Shown here: piece after piece, positions 17,332 to 26,371 of the stretch
Numbering within the stretch: position 1 is the first letter of the stretch
Layout: each line of letters starts with the position of its first letter
NCBI GenBank assembly: GCA_902541175.1
Contig: CACBPP010000001.1
Location: 62,001-126,000 of the forward strand
DNA length: 64,000 nucleotides
Direction of reading: 5' to 3'
Origin: an uncultured SAR86 cluster bacterium
GTDB taxonomy: Bacteria > Pseudomonadota > Gammaproteobacteria > Magnimaribacterales > D2472
Position numbers and translations under genes: made by a program
The notes under the pieces: generated by a model
Told to the model about the DNA's origin: nothing
The model's input: only the letters and a program-made list of their open reading frames with translations
Databases searched by the model: none

Positions 17332-17963
17332 GCATTTTAAATAATATTTTTAATGAGCTTGATATAGCTTTAAGGACTCTATCAGACAAAAAAACAGGAA
17401 CTGACAGAGAGTACCCGCCTGCTCCAAAAGAAAAAAATACTAAAGAGCTTTCAAAAAAAGAAAAAGATTTATCTATTCAAATGATGAGGATAAATCATGC
17501 TGGAGAAGTTGCTGCACAAGCACTTTATCGTGGACAAGCTTTTGTATGCAAAGATCCAAAAATAAAAGAACATTTAATTCATGCTGGTGAAGAAGAAACA
17601 GATCATTTGATTTGGTGTAAAAAAAGGCTTGACGAGCTTGGTGGTAATAGTTCAATTTTAAACCCCCTTTGGTATGCTGGGTCATTTGCCATTGGAGCTA
17701 TTTTCGGATCTATGGGAGAAAAGACAAGTCTTGGATTTGTTGAAGAAACAGAAAAACAGGTAGTTATACATCTTCAAAAACACTTAGATAAAATTTCAGA
17801 AAAAGACAAAGAGACTATTGAGATATTAAAGACCATGCAAGCTGATGAAGATCTTCATGCTGGGCAAGCAAATGAGTCAGGCGCTGAAGAATTAGAATCG
17901 CCTACAAAAAAAGTAATGGAAGTCACAGCCAAAATAATGACATCTTCAAGCGCATATGTATGA
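17328..17963 (+). CDS. coq7: Demethoxyubiquinone hydroxylase Coq7/UbiF-type
   Basis: Di-iron carboxylate enzyme that hydroxylates the demethoxyubiquinone ring. The 211-residue protein carries the two ferritin-like motifs MRINHAGEVAAQALYRGQ and HAGEEETDHLIWC in the first half, then EETEKQVVIHL and ADEDLHAGQAN in the second, giving the expected Glu/His iron ligands. Coq7 is found in some gammaproteobacteria in place of flavin-type UbiF. UbiC and UbiA in this window belong to the same pathway. It overlaps the next gene by 4 bp. Confidence 0.95.
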   Translation: MSILNNIFNELDIALRTLSDKKTGTDREYPPAPKEKNTKELSKKEKDLSIQMMRINHAGEVAAQALYRGQAFVCKDPKIKEHLIHAGEEETDHLIWCKKRLDELGGNSSILNPLWYAGSFAIGAIFGSMGEKTSLGFVEETEKQVVIHLQKHLDKISEKDKETIEILKTMQADEDLHAGQANESGAEELESPTKKVMEVTAKIMTSSSAYV

Positions 17964-18442
17964 TCAGATTTCTTTTCTTGATTTGTTTATTTAGTTTAAA
18001 TTCATTCTCTGACAATAATGAGGAAGCTTTAAAAGAAACCCTTATAAAATTTTGGGAAGCAAGAAATGAAAGAAATTATGAGGCTATCTTTTTCTATGAG
18101 AGCAAGATTGGAGCTATTACTGGTTCATCATCTGAAAATCATTTTTATATGGACCCACCGCCTGACTTTAAATCAGTGCTTGACTACTACTCTAAAGTTG
18201 AATCAAATGTTACTCCTTCAAACATTAAAATTATCAAGCTGTCTGATACTGTTTATTTAACTCTTTATTATCTGAGTGGGAGTTATAAATATTCTAATGG
18301 AAAAGTAAATAATAATTACCAAGCTCGAGTTTCAAATATTTGGCTTTTTGAAGATGAAGGTTTCAAACTCTATTATAAAAACTTTAGCAATTTAAGAAAT
18401 GATCTTAAGCCTATGGATATAATTGCATATCCAATGGATTAA
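17960..18442 (+). CDS. Exported small protein, NTF2/SnoaL-like
   Basis: A 160-residue protein with a signal peptide (MIRFLFLICLFSLNSFS). It is followed by EEALKETLIKFWEARNERNY, which resembles the first helix of NTF2-like (SnoaL/DUF4440) domains. The strand-rich remainder (VYLTLYYLSGSYKY, ARVSNIWLFEDEGFKLYYKN) fits that fold. Function unknown. Translational coupling to coq7 (4-bp overlap) suggests co-expression but not a shared role. Confidence 0.65.
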   Translation: MIRFLFLICLFSLNSFSDNNEEALKETLIKFWEARNERNYEAIFFYESKIGAITGSSSENHFYMDPPPDFKSVLDYYSKVESNVTPSNIKIIKLSDTVYLTLYYLSGSYKYSNGKVNNNYQARVSNIWLFEDEGFKLYYKNFSNLRNDLKPMDIIAYPMD

Positions 18443-18470
18443 ATCTTCAATTAATATAATATTAATTTAT

Positions 18471-19781
18471 ATGACAAATTCTGAAAGTAATCAAAAAACA
18501 TCGGACATGCGAAAGGTTGCTCTGACCGCTCTAGCTGGAACTAGTATTGAGTGGTATGACTTCTTTCTCTATGGGGCTGCAGCAGCTTTAATTTTTCCAA
18601 CTGCTTTTTTTGGTGAAGTGCCTGAAACAACAGCTTTAATTCTATCTTTATTAACGTTTGCTGCGGGTTTTATAGCAAGACCAATTGGTGGAATAATTTT
18701 TGGACACTTTGGTGATAGGGTTGGAAGAAAAAAAACTCTTATTGCAGCTTTGATGTTAATGGGTATATCTTCAACTTTAATAGGATTATTACCAACCTAT
18801 GCAATGATTGGAGTTACGGCCCCTATTCTCCTTACACTTTTGAGATTTGCTCAAGGTCTTGCAATTGGCGGTCAATGGGGAGGAGCGATGTTGTTGGTTA
18901 CCGAGAGTGCTCCCTCAAATCAAAGAGGATACTATGGTGCCTTTGCACAGGCTGGCGCTCCAATTGGTGTAATCTTAGCCAACTTAGCATTAATTGTTAC
19001 AAGCGCGCTAGTGTCTGAAGAATTTTTTAATACATGGGGATGGAGAATACCTTTCTTAGCAAGTGCCGTTCTCATTCTGATAAGTATGTATATACAACTT
19101 AATCTTGAAGATACTAAAGCATTTAAAGCACTAGCAACAAATTCAGATAATAGCTCAAATGAAAAAGTAAAAAGTTCTCCTGTCGTTGAAGCAATAAGAA
19201 GATATCCAAAAAGAATCATGCTTGCTGCAGGTGCTTTTTTATCAGTTCAAGTAACCTTCTACATTTTGATTGCATTTATGCTTGCTTATGGAGTTTCAAG
19301 TGCAAATATGGAAAGAGATGACATGTTAACTGCTGTTCTTATTGGCTGTGCCATTATGGTACCGCTTCAATTTATGTTCTCTTCATATTCTGACAGAAAC
19401 GGTAGGAAAGGAATATTTATGCTAGGAGCAATCCTTTCTGGGATTTGGGCTTTTGCAATTTTTCCATTAGTTGATACTGGAAATTTTTGGTTAATAGTCC
19501 TCGCATTAACCTTTGGACTTATTTTTTTAGCAATGATGTATGGCCCTCAGGCAGCTTTTTTTACAGAGCTTTTTAGTACTGAAGTAAGATATTCTGGTGC
19601 GACATTGGGGTATCAGTTTGGAGCAATCGTGGGAGGAGCGTTTGCTCCGACTATAGCGGTTAAGTTATGGTCTGATTTTGATATTTTTTGGGTATCTGTT
19701 TACATTGCATTTGCAGCATTCTTGACGCTAATTTCTGTTATGGCATTAACAGAAACATATCAATCAAACCTTGACGATTAA
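18471..19781 (+). CDS. MFS transporter, metabolite:H+ symporter (MHS) family
   Basis: A 436-residue, 12-helix permease. I start it at ATG 18471 (MTNSESNQ), not 18423, because the upstream residues overlap the previous gene and look non-coding. It has the MHS hallmark GTSIEWYDFFLYGAAAALIFP, the MFS loop motif GHFGDRVGRKKTLIAALMLM, and a second-half equivalent SDRNGRKGIFMLG. MHS members carry organic acids, proline, betaine or shikimate; the substrate cannot be told from sequence. The 28-bp gap upstream contains no clear terminator. Confidence 0.9.
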   Translation: MTNSESNQKTSDMRKVALTALAGTSIEWYDFFLYGAAAALIFPTAFFGEVPETTALILSLLTFAAGFIARPIGGIIFGHFGDRVGRKKTLIAALMLMGISSTLIGLLPTYAMIGVTAPILLTLLRFAQGLAIGGQWGGAMLLVTESAPSNQRGYYGAFAQAGAPIGVILANLALIVTSALVSEEFFNTWGWRIPFLASAVLILISMYIQLNLEDTKAFKALATNSDNSSNEKVKSSPVVEAIRRYPKRIMLAAGAFLSVQVTFYILIAFMLAYGVSSANMERDDMLTAVLIGCAIMVPLQFMFSSYSDRNGRKGIFMLGAILSGIWAFAIFPLVDTGNFWLIVLALTFGLIFLAMMYGPQAAFFTELFSTEVRYSGATLGYQFGAIVGGAFAPTIAVKLWSDFDIFWVSVYIAFAAFLTLISVMALTETYQSNLDD

Positions 19782-19791
19782 TATCAAGTCT

Positions 19792-20346
19792 TCAGGACTT
19801 CCACTTAATATTACAACCCATTGATGGAAACTGTTCATCTGAAATAGGTTTATTATTTTGTAAATTATCTATTGCCGTCCTTAAGTCTTTGCCTGATGGA
19901 ACTTGGTCAGAGCCAGGAGATGATTCATCTAACCTTCCCCGATATACGAGTTTTTGATTTGAATCAAAAAGATAAAATTCAGGCGTACACTCAGCTTTAT
20001 ATTTTCTTGCTATTTCTTGAGTTTCATCAAACAAATATGGAAATGATAAGTCTAAAGAGTTCCACATTTCTTTCATTTTGTGAGGATTATCTTGGGGATG
20101 ACTAATAATGTCATTAGAACTTATAGCTATTATATTAATACTTTCAGCATAATCTGCTTCAAGTCGAACAATCTCATCATGATAATGAATGACATATGGA
20201 CAATGATTACAAATAAACATTATTAATGAAGGTTTATCTCTATCAATTGAGTCTGACGAAAAATTTTTATTAGACACTGAGTTTAGTAAATCAAACTCAA
20301 TAAGATCGGTTTGAAGTTCAAGCATGCTCGAGTACGTTAAAGCCAT
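19792..20346 (-). CDS. Thioredoxin-fold redoxin (AhpC/TSA, PRX-like)
   Basis: A 184-residue cytoplasmic thioredoxin-like protein with a CxxC in LIMFICNHCPYVIHYHDEI, followed by NIIAISSNDIISHPQDNP and a conserved YKAECTPEFYLFD with the cis-proline strand. This matches the PRX-like group annotated as thioredoxin family or redoxin-domain proteins. It probably works as a disulphide reductase or peroxidase; the partner is unknown. It lies 7 bp downstream of the helicase gene and ends 10 bp from the convergent MFS gene. Confidence 0.85.
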   Translation of the reverse strand: MALTYSSMLELQTDLIEFDLLNSVSNKNFSSDSIDRDKPSLIMFICNHCPYVIHYHDEIVRLEADYAESINIIAISSNDIISHPQDNPHKMKEMWNSLDLSFPYLFDETQEIARKYKAECTPEFYLFDSNQKLVYRGRLDESSPGSDQVPSGKDLRTAIDNLQNNKPISDEQFPSMGCNIKWKS

Positions 20347-20353
20347 ATTAATA

Positions 20354-21523
20354 TTATAGACTCATTTGCTGCCACTTAATTGGAACGCCCTCTAGCTTAT
20401 ATCTATTTGATTCTTCTCTTAATTTTTCGTACTCAGTTTTTGAAGAGTAAACAGTAACTATCAAAGCATTTTCTTTATTAGCAGTTATTCTTAAAACCCT
20501 TCCCATTCTTTGAATTCTTTGCCTTTTAGATGATGAGGCACTGAGAATCATTGCCCCATCTGCCTCAGGCATATCAAAGCCCTCATCTAATGCAGTGCAA
20601 CTTACCAAGACATTTAATTTGCCTGACTTAAAAGCCTCAAGATTTTCTTGTCTTTCATCGTCTTTAAGATCTGTATTATAAATACCTGACTTAAATCCCT
20701 TTTTGTTTATAATTTTGTTGAAGTCTTTTGCCTGTTTCTTATTTTCAGTAAAAACAATCCAGCTATCTCTTTTATATTTTTGAATAAGCTCAACGCCATA
20801 TGGGATCCTATTCTTAGAATTTTTTACAAGCCTAGCTCTATTAAAAATTAGCATTTTCAATGGATAGTCATTCATGTCTTGACCGCCAATTGTGGCTGCT
20901 CGTCTTTGTATGCTCTTTGTAAATTTTTTATATTTTTCTTCTTCTTCTGGAAGAAGGGCTGCATAACCATATAGAAGTTTAAAATTTACAATTACCTCAT
21001 CTTCTCTTGCATCTATGTAATCGTAATCAAAGATGATATCTCCAAGTATCTTTTTAATAATGATATAAAAATTGTCATCATAGTCTCTCTCAGGGGTTGC
21101 TGATAATCCAAGTGTGGCATTCCAATTATTTGAGAGCATTTCTCCTCTTTTTTCTGTTCCAATTTTATGGCATTCATCAACTATTAATAACGTGTTTTGA
21201 TAATTTACTTCTTCAATAATATTTTTTAATGAATCGATAGTTGTAATGCATATCTTTTTAAGTCCATTGGTTTGCTCTCCTCCTCCATTAAGAGAAATTT
21301 CTTTTGATTTAAATTCTTGAGAGAGACTTTCATACCACTGATCTAAAAGAGCTATTGAGGGGACTACAATTAGAATATCCTTTTTAGGATCATCTTCTAG
21401 ATATTGTTTTAAACAATGAATAGCAAAGAACGTTTTTCCTCCACCGGTGACAACTTTAATGATGCCTCTTTTTTTTGCCCACCAAAGCGGGAAAGCCTTT
21501 TCTTGCCATTCCCTAAGTTTCAA
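20354..21523 (-). CDS. DEAD/DEAH-box (SF2) helicase, XPB/UvsW-like
   Basis: A 389-residue compact SF2 helicase with motif I VVTGGGKTFFAIHCL, motif Ia VVPSIALLDQW, motif II (Walker B) DECHKIG, motif III LSATPER, then motif V SCTALDEGFDMPEA and motif VI QRMGRVLR. There are no added nuclease or recognition domains and no restriction-modification neighbours, so it is not part of an obvious defence system. The most similar layouts are XPB/RAD25- or UvsW-type DNA-repair helicases. It overlaps the trpC 3' end by 11 bp. Confidence 0.85.
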   Translation of the reverse strand: MKLREWQEKAFPLWWAKKRGIIKVVTGGGKTFFAIHCLKQYLEDDPKKDILIVVPSIALLDQWYESLSQEFKSKEISLNGGGEQTNGLKKICITTIDSLKNIIEEVNYQNTLLIVDECHKIGTEKRGEMLSNNWNATLGLSATPERDYDDNFYIIIKKILGDIIFDYDYIDAREDEVIVNFKLLYGYAALLPEEEEKYKKFTKSIQRRAATIGGQDMNDYPLKMLIFNRARLVKNSKNRIPYGVELIQKYKRDSWIVFTENKKQAKDFNKIINKKGFKSGIYNTDLKDDERQENLEAFKSGKLNVLVSCTALDEGFDMPEADGAMILSASSSKRQRIQRMGRVLRITANKENALIVTVYSSKTEYEKLREESNRYKLEGVPIKWQQMSL

Positions 21524-22268
21524 AAAAATCTCCTTTCATCAAGCTTTCACCAATTAGAAAAACATTAATATTATTTTGTTGAAGGTATTCGATATCTTTT
21601 TTACTTTTTATTCCCGATTCAGCAATAAAAATATTTTCTCCTTCAAAAATTTTTTTTAGTGCAACTGCATTATTAATATCGACATCAAAAGTTTTTAAAT
21701 TTCTGTTATTGACTCCAATAATTGCATTAGAGAAATGTTGTACTCTTTGTAATTCCTCCTCATCATGAACTTCAATAATATAATCAAGCTTCAGTCTTTC
21801 TGCTATTTCTGAAAAATTTTTTAATTCTTCATCATTTAGTATTGAAGCAATGAGTAAAATACAATCTGCTCCAATCAACTTTGACTCGTATATTTGATAC
21901 TCATCAACTATGAAGTCTTTTCTCAGGATTGGAAGACTAGTAATTGCTTTGACATCCATAAGGTGCTGAATATTTCCTAAAAAATAATCTTCCTCTGTGA
22001 GAACAGAAAGTGCCGAGGCTCCAAAAAATTCATATTCTTTTGATTTTAAAACTGGATCAAAATTATCACTGATAATGCCTGCGCTTGGGGATGCTTTCTT
22101 AATTTCAGCAATAATAGCCTCAGCTTTATTTTGAAGACTTTTCTTAAAATTTGTTTCTTTAAGATTTTCGAAATCTATTTTAGAACTCAATTCTTCAAGC
22201 GATAGTCCTTGTTTTTTTTCTTCAAGTTTAGATTTTGTTTTTGCTACTATTTCATCAAGAATATTCAT
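21513..22268 (-). CDS. trpC: Indole-3-glycerol-phosphate synthase
   Basis: Converts CdRP to indole-glycerol phosphate. The 251-residue TIM-barrel enzyme has IIAEIKKASPSAGII near the N-terminus, the catalytic LPILRKDFIVDEYQI, ADCILLI, IIEVHDEEEL, VNNRNLKTFDVD and the phosphate-binding FIAESGIKS. Unlike E. coli TrpC it is monofunctional, with no fused TrpF. It overlaps trpD by one base (TAATG), so translation is probably coupled. Confidence 0.97.
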   Translation of the reverse strand: MNILDEIVAKTKSKLEEKKQGLSLEELSSKIDFENLKETNFKKSLQNKAEAIIAEIKKASPSAGIISDNFDPVLKSKEYEFFGASALSVLTEEDYFLGNIQHLMDVKAITSLPILRKDFIVDEYQIYESKLIGADCILLIASILNDEELKNFSEIAERLKLDYIIEVHDEEELQRVQHFSNAIIGVNNRNLKTFDVDINNAVALKKIFEGENIFIAESGIKSKKDIEYLQQNNINVFLIGESLMKGDFFET

Positions 22269-23275
22269 TATTCGTTTGAAACCCTCACATAATCTGCTAA
22301 TTTTTGTGCAGCTTGTCCGTTATTCATACAATCAAATGCCATTTCAACGCCATCACTTATAGAGTTAACTACACTTGCTACATATAAAGCAGCCCCGCTA
22401 TTTAATGCGATCATGTCTTGCACAGCAGAACTCTCTCCATTAAATGCGCTATTCACAAGTAAAAGACTTTCGTCCGAAGAATTCGCAGCAATTTGATCAA
22501 ATGAAGATAGGTTAAGTCCGTAATCTTTTGGAGAAATTTTATATTCGCTAATTTTATTGTCTTTTAATTCTGAAACGATGGTTTCTGAACAAATTGAAAT
22601 CTCATCAAGACCATCATCGCCGTGAACAATCATGACATGTTTCATATCAAGATTTTTTGCAACATTAGAAAACATTTTTACAAGCTTCTCATCGTAAACT
22701 CCTAAGACCTGTTTTTTTGCGCTGCATGGATTAGTATGCGGCCCTAACAAATTAAAAATAGTTTTTTCAGCAATTTTTTGTCTTACTGGCATCACAAATT
22801 TCATCGCTTCATGATGAAGTGGCGCAAATAAAAATACGAATCCAACTTTATCAAAAATTGATATTAATTTTTTTCTTTCATGATTAATGTTTGCACCTGA
22901 CTCTGCAAGAAAATCTGCACTACCAGATTTACTAGAAATTGCTTTATTACCGTGCTTAGTGATTTTAGCTCCTGCAGCTGCAGCAACAAAAGATGAGGCT
23001 GTTGAGCAATTAAAAGTATGTAGACCTGTTCCGCCTGTTCCACAAGTATCAATATGTGAACCATCGCCTATATCAAATTTTAGAGATTTTTCTTTCATAA
23101 CAATTGCAGCAGCAGTAACTTCAGTCTCTGACACACCCTTTTCATTTAATCCAATAAGAAAAGATTCAATATCCTCATCATCAGACATTCCAGACATTAT
23201 TAAATTAATGGCCTCTTGCATCTCGTTAAGAGTTAGATCTTCTTTATTGTTTATTTTGTTAATAAAGTCTTTCAT
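22268..23275 (-). CDS. trpD: Anthranilate phosphoribosyltransferase
   Basis: Transfers phosphoribose to anthranilate. The 335-residue protein has the helical N-domain (NEMQEAINLIMSG), the PRPP-binding DTCGTGGTGLHTFNCSTA, KHGNKAISSKSGSADFLAE and LLGPHTNPCSAKKQVLGVY. It is monofunctional and separate from TrpG, unlike the E. coli fusion. It overlaps trpG by 4 bp. Confidence 0.98.
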   Translation of the reverse strand: MKDFINKINNKEDLTLNEMQEAINLIMSGMSDDEDIESFLIGLNEKGVSETEVTAAAIVMKEKSLKFDIGDGSHIDTCGTGGTGLHTFNCSTASSFVAAAAGAKITKHGNKAISSKSGSADFLAESGANINHERKKLISIFDKVGFVFLFAPLHHEAMKFVMPVRQKIAEKTIFNLLGPHTNPCSAKKQVLGVYDEKLVKMFSNVAKNLDMKHVMIVHGDDGLDEISICSETIVSELKDNKISEYKISPKDYGLNLSSFDQIAANSSDESLLLVNSAFNGESSAVQDMIALNSGAALYVASVVNSISDGVEMAFDCMNNGQAAQKLADYVRVSNE

Positions 23276-23838
23276 ATTTTCTTAATAAAGTTTTCTATAA
23301 GTTTTGTACCATTATTTGTATCAATTGATTCAGGATGAAACTGAACACCATAAATTGGTCTATTAATATGCTCAACCGCCATGATAATCTCCTTATCATC
23401 ACTTAAAGTTGCAGTCACATTAAGTTCGCTTGGTAAAGTTTTTATATCAATTATTAGGCTATGGTATCTGACAACATCATAAGATTTTTCAATTTCACTA
23501 AAAAGTAAGCTTCCATCATGATCGATGCTTGAGGTTTTTCCATGAAATACTTCTGGTGCCTTAATAATATTTCCACCAAAAGCTGCACCAATTGCTTGAT
23601 GTCCTAAACACACTCCAAGAATTGGAACTTCTGCAGTCTTTATAAGTTCAACTGATATACCTGCTTCTTTTGGGGTGCATGGGCCGGGTGATATTACAAT
23701 CTTGCTTGGATTATTGTCCATAATTTCAGTAACGGACATTTCATCATTCCTTATGACTTTGATGTCTTGTTCAAACTCACCAATATAATGGACTAGGTTA
23801 TATGTGAAACTATCATAATTATCTATAACAATGATCAT
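23272..23838 (-). CDS. trpG: Anthranilate synthase component II (glutamine amidotransferase)
   Basis: A class I glutamine amidotransferase that supplies ammonia to TrpE. The 188-residue protein shows IDNYDSFTYNLVHYIGE, VISPGPCTPKEAG, the nucleophile in GVCLGHQAIG, and the catalytic His-Glu in GVQFHPESI. It may also serve p-aminobenzoate synthesis as an amphibolic PabA, since no other copy is visible here. It overlaps trpE by 4 bp. Confidence 0.96.
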   Translation of the reverse strand: MIIVIDNYDSFTYNLVHYIGEFEQDIKVIRNDEMSVTEIMDNNPSKIVISPGPCTPKEAGISVELIKTAEVPILGVCLGHQAIGAAFGGNIIKAPEVFHGKTSSIDHDGSLLFSEIEKSYDVVRYHSLIIDIKTLPSELNVTATLSDDKEIIMAVEHINRPIYGVQFHPESIDTNNGTKLIENFIKKI

Positions 23839-25301
23839 GAAATCATCTCCATTGCGTCTAAAAATACTTTAGATTTTTGGACACACTCCTCCCATTCCTT
23901 TTCTGGATCTGAATCGGCAACTATTCCTGCTCCGGCTCCAACATGAATTTTATTATCCCTTATTACGGCAGTTCTTATGGCAATCGCAGTATCAATATTA
24001 CCATTCCAAGATATATAACCTATTGCACCGCCATATATACCTCTTGAACTTGGCTCAAGCTCATTAATTATTTCCATAGCTCTTATTTTTGGAGCGCCTG
24101 AAAGAGTTCCAGCTGGCAAAGTAGCTTTAAGAGCATCAGTAAAATTTAATCCCTTGGATAATTTGCCTACTACGTTTGATACTATATGCATGACATGGGA
24201 ATATCTTTCGATCACCATTTTTTCAGTCAGTTTCACGCTACCAATTTCAGAAACTCTTCCAACATCATTTCTTCCAAGATCTATAAGCATAAGATGCTCA
24301 GCTAACTCTTTTGGATCATTTAATAAATCTTTTTCATTATTTTTATCCTCTTCTTTGTTTGCACCTCTTTTTCTCGTGCCTGCAATTGGTCTGAGAGTAA
24401 TATTGCTATCTTCTAATCTAACCAATATTTCAGGTGAAGATCCGACCACCTCACACTCATCAAGGTTGAGGTAATACATATATGGTGATGGATTTATCTG
24501 TCTTAGGGCTGAATATAATTCAAATGAATCGCCTTCAAAGGATTGATAAAAATCTTGTGCTAGTACAACCTGCATCACATCACCTTCTTTTATATATTCT
24601 TTAATTTTATTCACAGACGACATGTACTCATTTTTTGTAAAATTTGATTTAAATTCTAATTCCCCAGAAGTATTTGAATATGAAGTTTCTTTAAGTTCTC
24701 CAGAATGATCAATGCTGTTTTGAATCTCATCAATGATTTCCAAAGCATCTTCATATGAAGTCTTTTGAGGATTTGCATTATAAATAGCTTGAATACTATT
24801 ATTAAAATTGTCGTAAACGATTATTTTTTCAGACTTTACCAAATAGATATCTGGCATGTGAACATCAAATTTTGAGTCTTTTCTTTGAAGAGCATTAATT
24901 TTGTTTTCAGCATACTTAGCACTTTCATATGCAAAAAAACCTACATATCCTCCATAAAATCTTGGCATACCATTTAAAATTGGAGACTTGAATTCAGCAA
25001 TTAATTTATTTAGTTCATTCAAGGGCTCTTTGCACTCAATTAGATTAGTTCCCAGAGCTGTTTTAATTTCAATTTTATTATCTGATACTTTTATTGAGTC
25101 TTGGCAATCTAATCCGATTATTGAATACTGAGCCCATTTTTCTCCACCTTCAATGGATTCAAGCAAGAAAGTATTTTTTTTATTCTTAATTCTTGAAAAA
25201 ACTTTTATGGGCGAATCCAAGTCTTTCTCAATAGTTTTAATCAATGGAACAATGTTAAATCCATTTTCTGCAAATTCTATATATTCTTCTTTACTTATCA
25301 T
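23835..25301 (-). CDS. trpE: Anthranilate synthase component I
   Basis: Forms anthranilate from chorismate. The 488-residue protein has the N-terminal LLES motif of the tryptophan feedback site, indicating allosteric inhibition. The chorismate-binding core contains QVVLAQDFYQSF, GSSPEILVRLED, RPIAGTRKRG, ALKATLPAGTLSGAPKIRAME and GAGAGIVADSDPEKEWEE. No leader peptide or attenuator precedes it, because its 5' end overlaps the DUF192 gene by 11 bp. Any attenuation must lie further upstream. Confidence 0.97.
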   Translation of the reverse strand: MISKEEYIEFAENGFNIVPLIKTIEKDLDSPIKVFSRIKNKKNTFLLESIEGGEKWAQYSIIGLDCQDSIKVSDNKIEIKTALGTNLIECKEPLNELNKLIAEFKSPILNGMPRFYGGYVGFFAYESAKYAENKINALQRKDSKFDVHMPDIYLVKSEKIIVYDNFNNSIQAIYNANPQKTSYEDALEIIDEIQNSIDHSGELKETSYSNTSGELEFKSNFTKNEYMSSVNKIKEYIKEGDVMQVVLAQDFYQSFEGDSFELYSALRQINPSPYMYYLNLDECEVVGSSPEILVRLEDSNITLRPIAGTRKRGANKEEDKNNEKDLLNDPKELAEHLMLIDLGRNDVGRVSEIGSVKLTEKMVIERYSHVMHIVSNVVGKLSKGLNFTDALKATLPAGTLSGAPKIRAMEIINELEPSSRGIYGGAIGYISWNGNIDTAIAIRTAVIRDNKIHVGAGAGIVADSDPEKEWEECVQKSKVFLDAMEMIS

Positions 25302-25740
25302 TAGAAAGTATTTTTTTAATCTCTATTGAGTCTCCAATATTTATATTTTTTTCTTCAAACCATCCAGAATTTACTTCAAGAGCATATTTAGCTGCCTTAG
25401 TTGAACAAACAGAATCTTTTGAAAACGGAACCATATCATATATTTCTATTATTTTTCCTTTAATATCAATGTATGCAACGCTTAATGGAACATAAGTATT
25501 TTTCATCCACATGCATTGTTTTCTCTCATATGGCCATATGAATAACATTCCATAATCATTTGGAATAGATCTTCTGTTCATTAGTCCTTTCTTTCTATCT
25601 TCGTATTTTGAAACAATCTCTATATCAGATAGATATTCTTTAATATCTATAACCTTTGATGCATGAAGATTGCTTACAAAAAGTAAAAATATAAAGTACT
25701 TAAACAATTTTTGAACGAAGTTCAGATATTGTTTGCTCAT
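25291..25740 (-). CDS. DUF192 family exported protein
   Basis: A 149-residue DUF192 protein of unknown biochemical role. After a hydrophobic signal segment ([17 protein letters not shown]), the conserved core reads [39 protein letters not shown] and [15 protein letters not shown]. The ATG start at 25740 gives a 41-bp overlap with the rpe 3' end, larger than others here. A TTG about 11 codons in would place the signal peptide at the very N-terminus and cut the overlap to about 8 bp, so the start is uncertain. Confidence 0.87.
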   Translation of the reverse strand: MSKQYLNFVQKLFKYFIFLLFVSNLHASKVIDIKEYLSDIEIVSKYEDRKKGLMNRRSIPNDYGMLFIWPYERKQCMWMKNTYVPLSVAYIDIKGKIIEIYDMVPFSKDSVCSTKAAKYALEVNSGWFEEKNINIGDSIEIKKILSNDK

Positions 25741-26368
25741 AATTTTCAGTATTGAATATAGCTGAGCCTGCTACAAATGTATCAGCGCCTGCCTCAGATG
25801 CTAGACCAATGGTATCTTTGTTTATTCCACCATCTACCTCCAAGCGGACATCTTTTCCTGACTCATCTATCATTTTTCTAACTTGAGCAATTTTTTCAAG
25901 AGAGCTATGAATAAACGATTGGCCGCCAAAACCAGGATTTACGCTCATAATTAATACTAAATCTAGATCCTCAAGAACACTTTCTAACGTGTGAAGTGGA
26001 GTTGCAGGATTGTAAACAAGTCCTGCTTTACAACCTTTGTCTTTTATTGCGTGAATTGATCTATGGATATGTTTGGTTGCTTCGGGATGAAAACTAATTA
26101 AGTCTGCTCCAGCATCTATAAAGCTTTGGGCCAATTCATCTACTGGATCTATCATTAAATGAACATCAATAAATTCTTTTATGCCGTATTCTCTTAAAGC
26201 TTTGCAAACCATTGGTCCAATAGTGAGATTTGGAACATAGTGATTATCCATTACATCAAAATGAACCCAATCAGCTCCTGCATCAAGGACAGTACGTACC
26301 TCTTCTCCAAGTCTTGCAAAATCAGATGCTAGGATAGACGGTGCAATTATATTTTTCTGGTCACTCAT
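25700..26368 (-). CDS. rpe: Ribulose-phosphate 3-epimerase
   Basis: Pentose-phosphate pathway enzyme that interconverts ribulose-5-P and xylulose-5-P. The 222-residue TIM barrel has [17 protein letters not shown], the metal-site [38 protein letters not shown] and the phosphate-binding VDGGI. It begins 3 bp after murU and heads the segment leading into the trp genes. rpe next to trp genes is common in proteobacteria. Confidence 0.98.
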   Translation of the reverse strand: MSDQKNIIAPSILASDFARLGEEVRTVLDAGADWVHFDVMDNHYVPNLTIGPMVCKALREYGIKEFIDVHLMIDPVDELAQSFIDAGADLISFHPEATKHIHRSIHAIKDKGCKAGLVYNPATPLHTLESVLEDLDLVLIMSVNPGFGGQSFIHSSLEKIAQVRKMIDESGKDVRLEVDGGINKDTIGLASEAGADTFVAGSAIFNTENYEQTISELRSKIV

Positions 26369-26371
26369 AAC

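Noticed and set aside
19786-19800. Small hairpin AAGTC...GACTT between the MFS and redoxin genes
   Set aside because: Only 5 bp of stem and no U-tract, and it lies partly in the redoxin coding region.
20354-21523. Defence-system helicase
   Set aside because: It has no nuclease, methylase or other defence gene beside it; neighbours are trpC and a redoxin.
22887-23285. 132-aa plus-strand ORF
   Set aside because: Antisense to trpD, which has full family motifs; the antisense protein resembles nothing I recognise.
25241-25301. trp attenuator or leader peptide upstream of trpE
   Set aside because: The trpE start overlaps the DUF192 gene, leaving no room, and no Trp-codon-rich short ORF with a terminator was seen.
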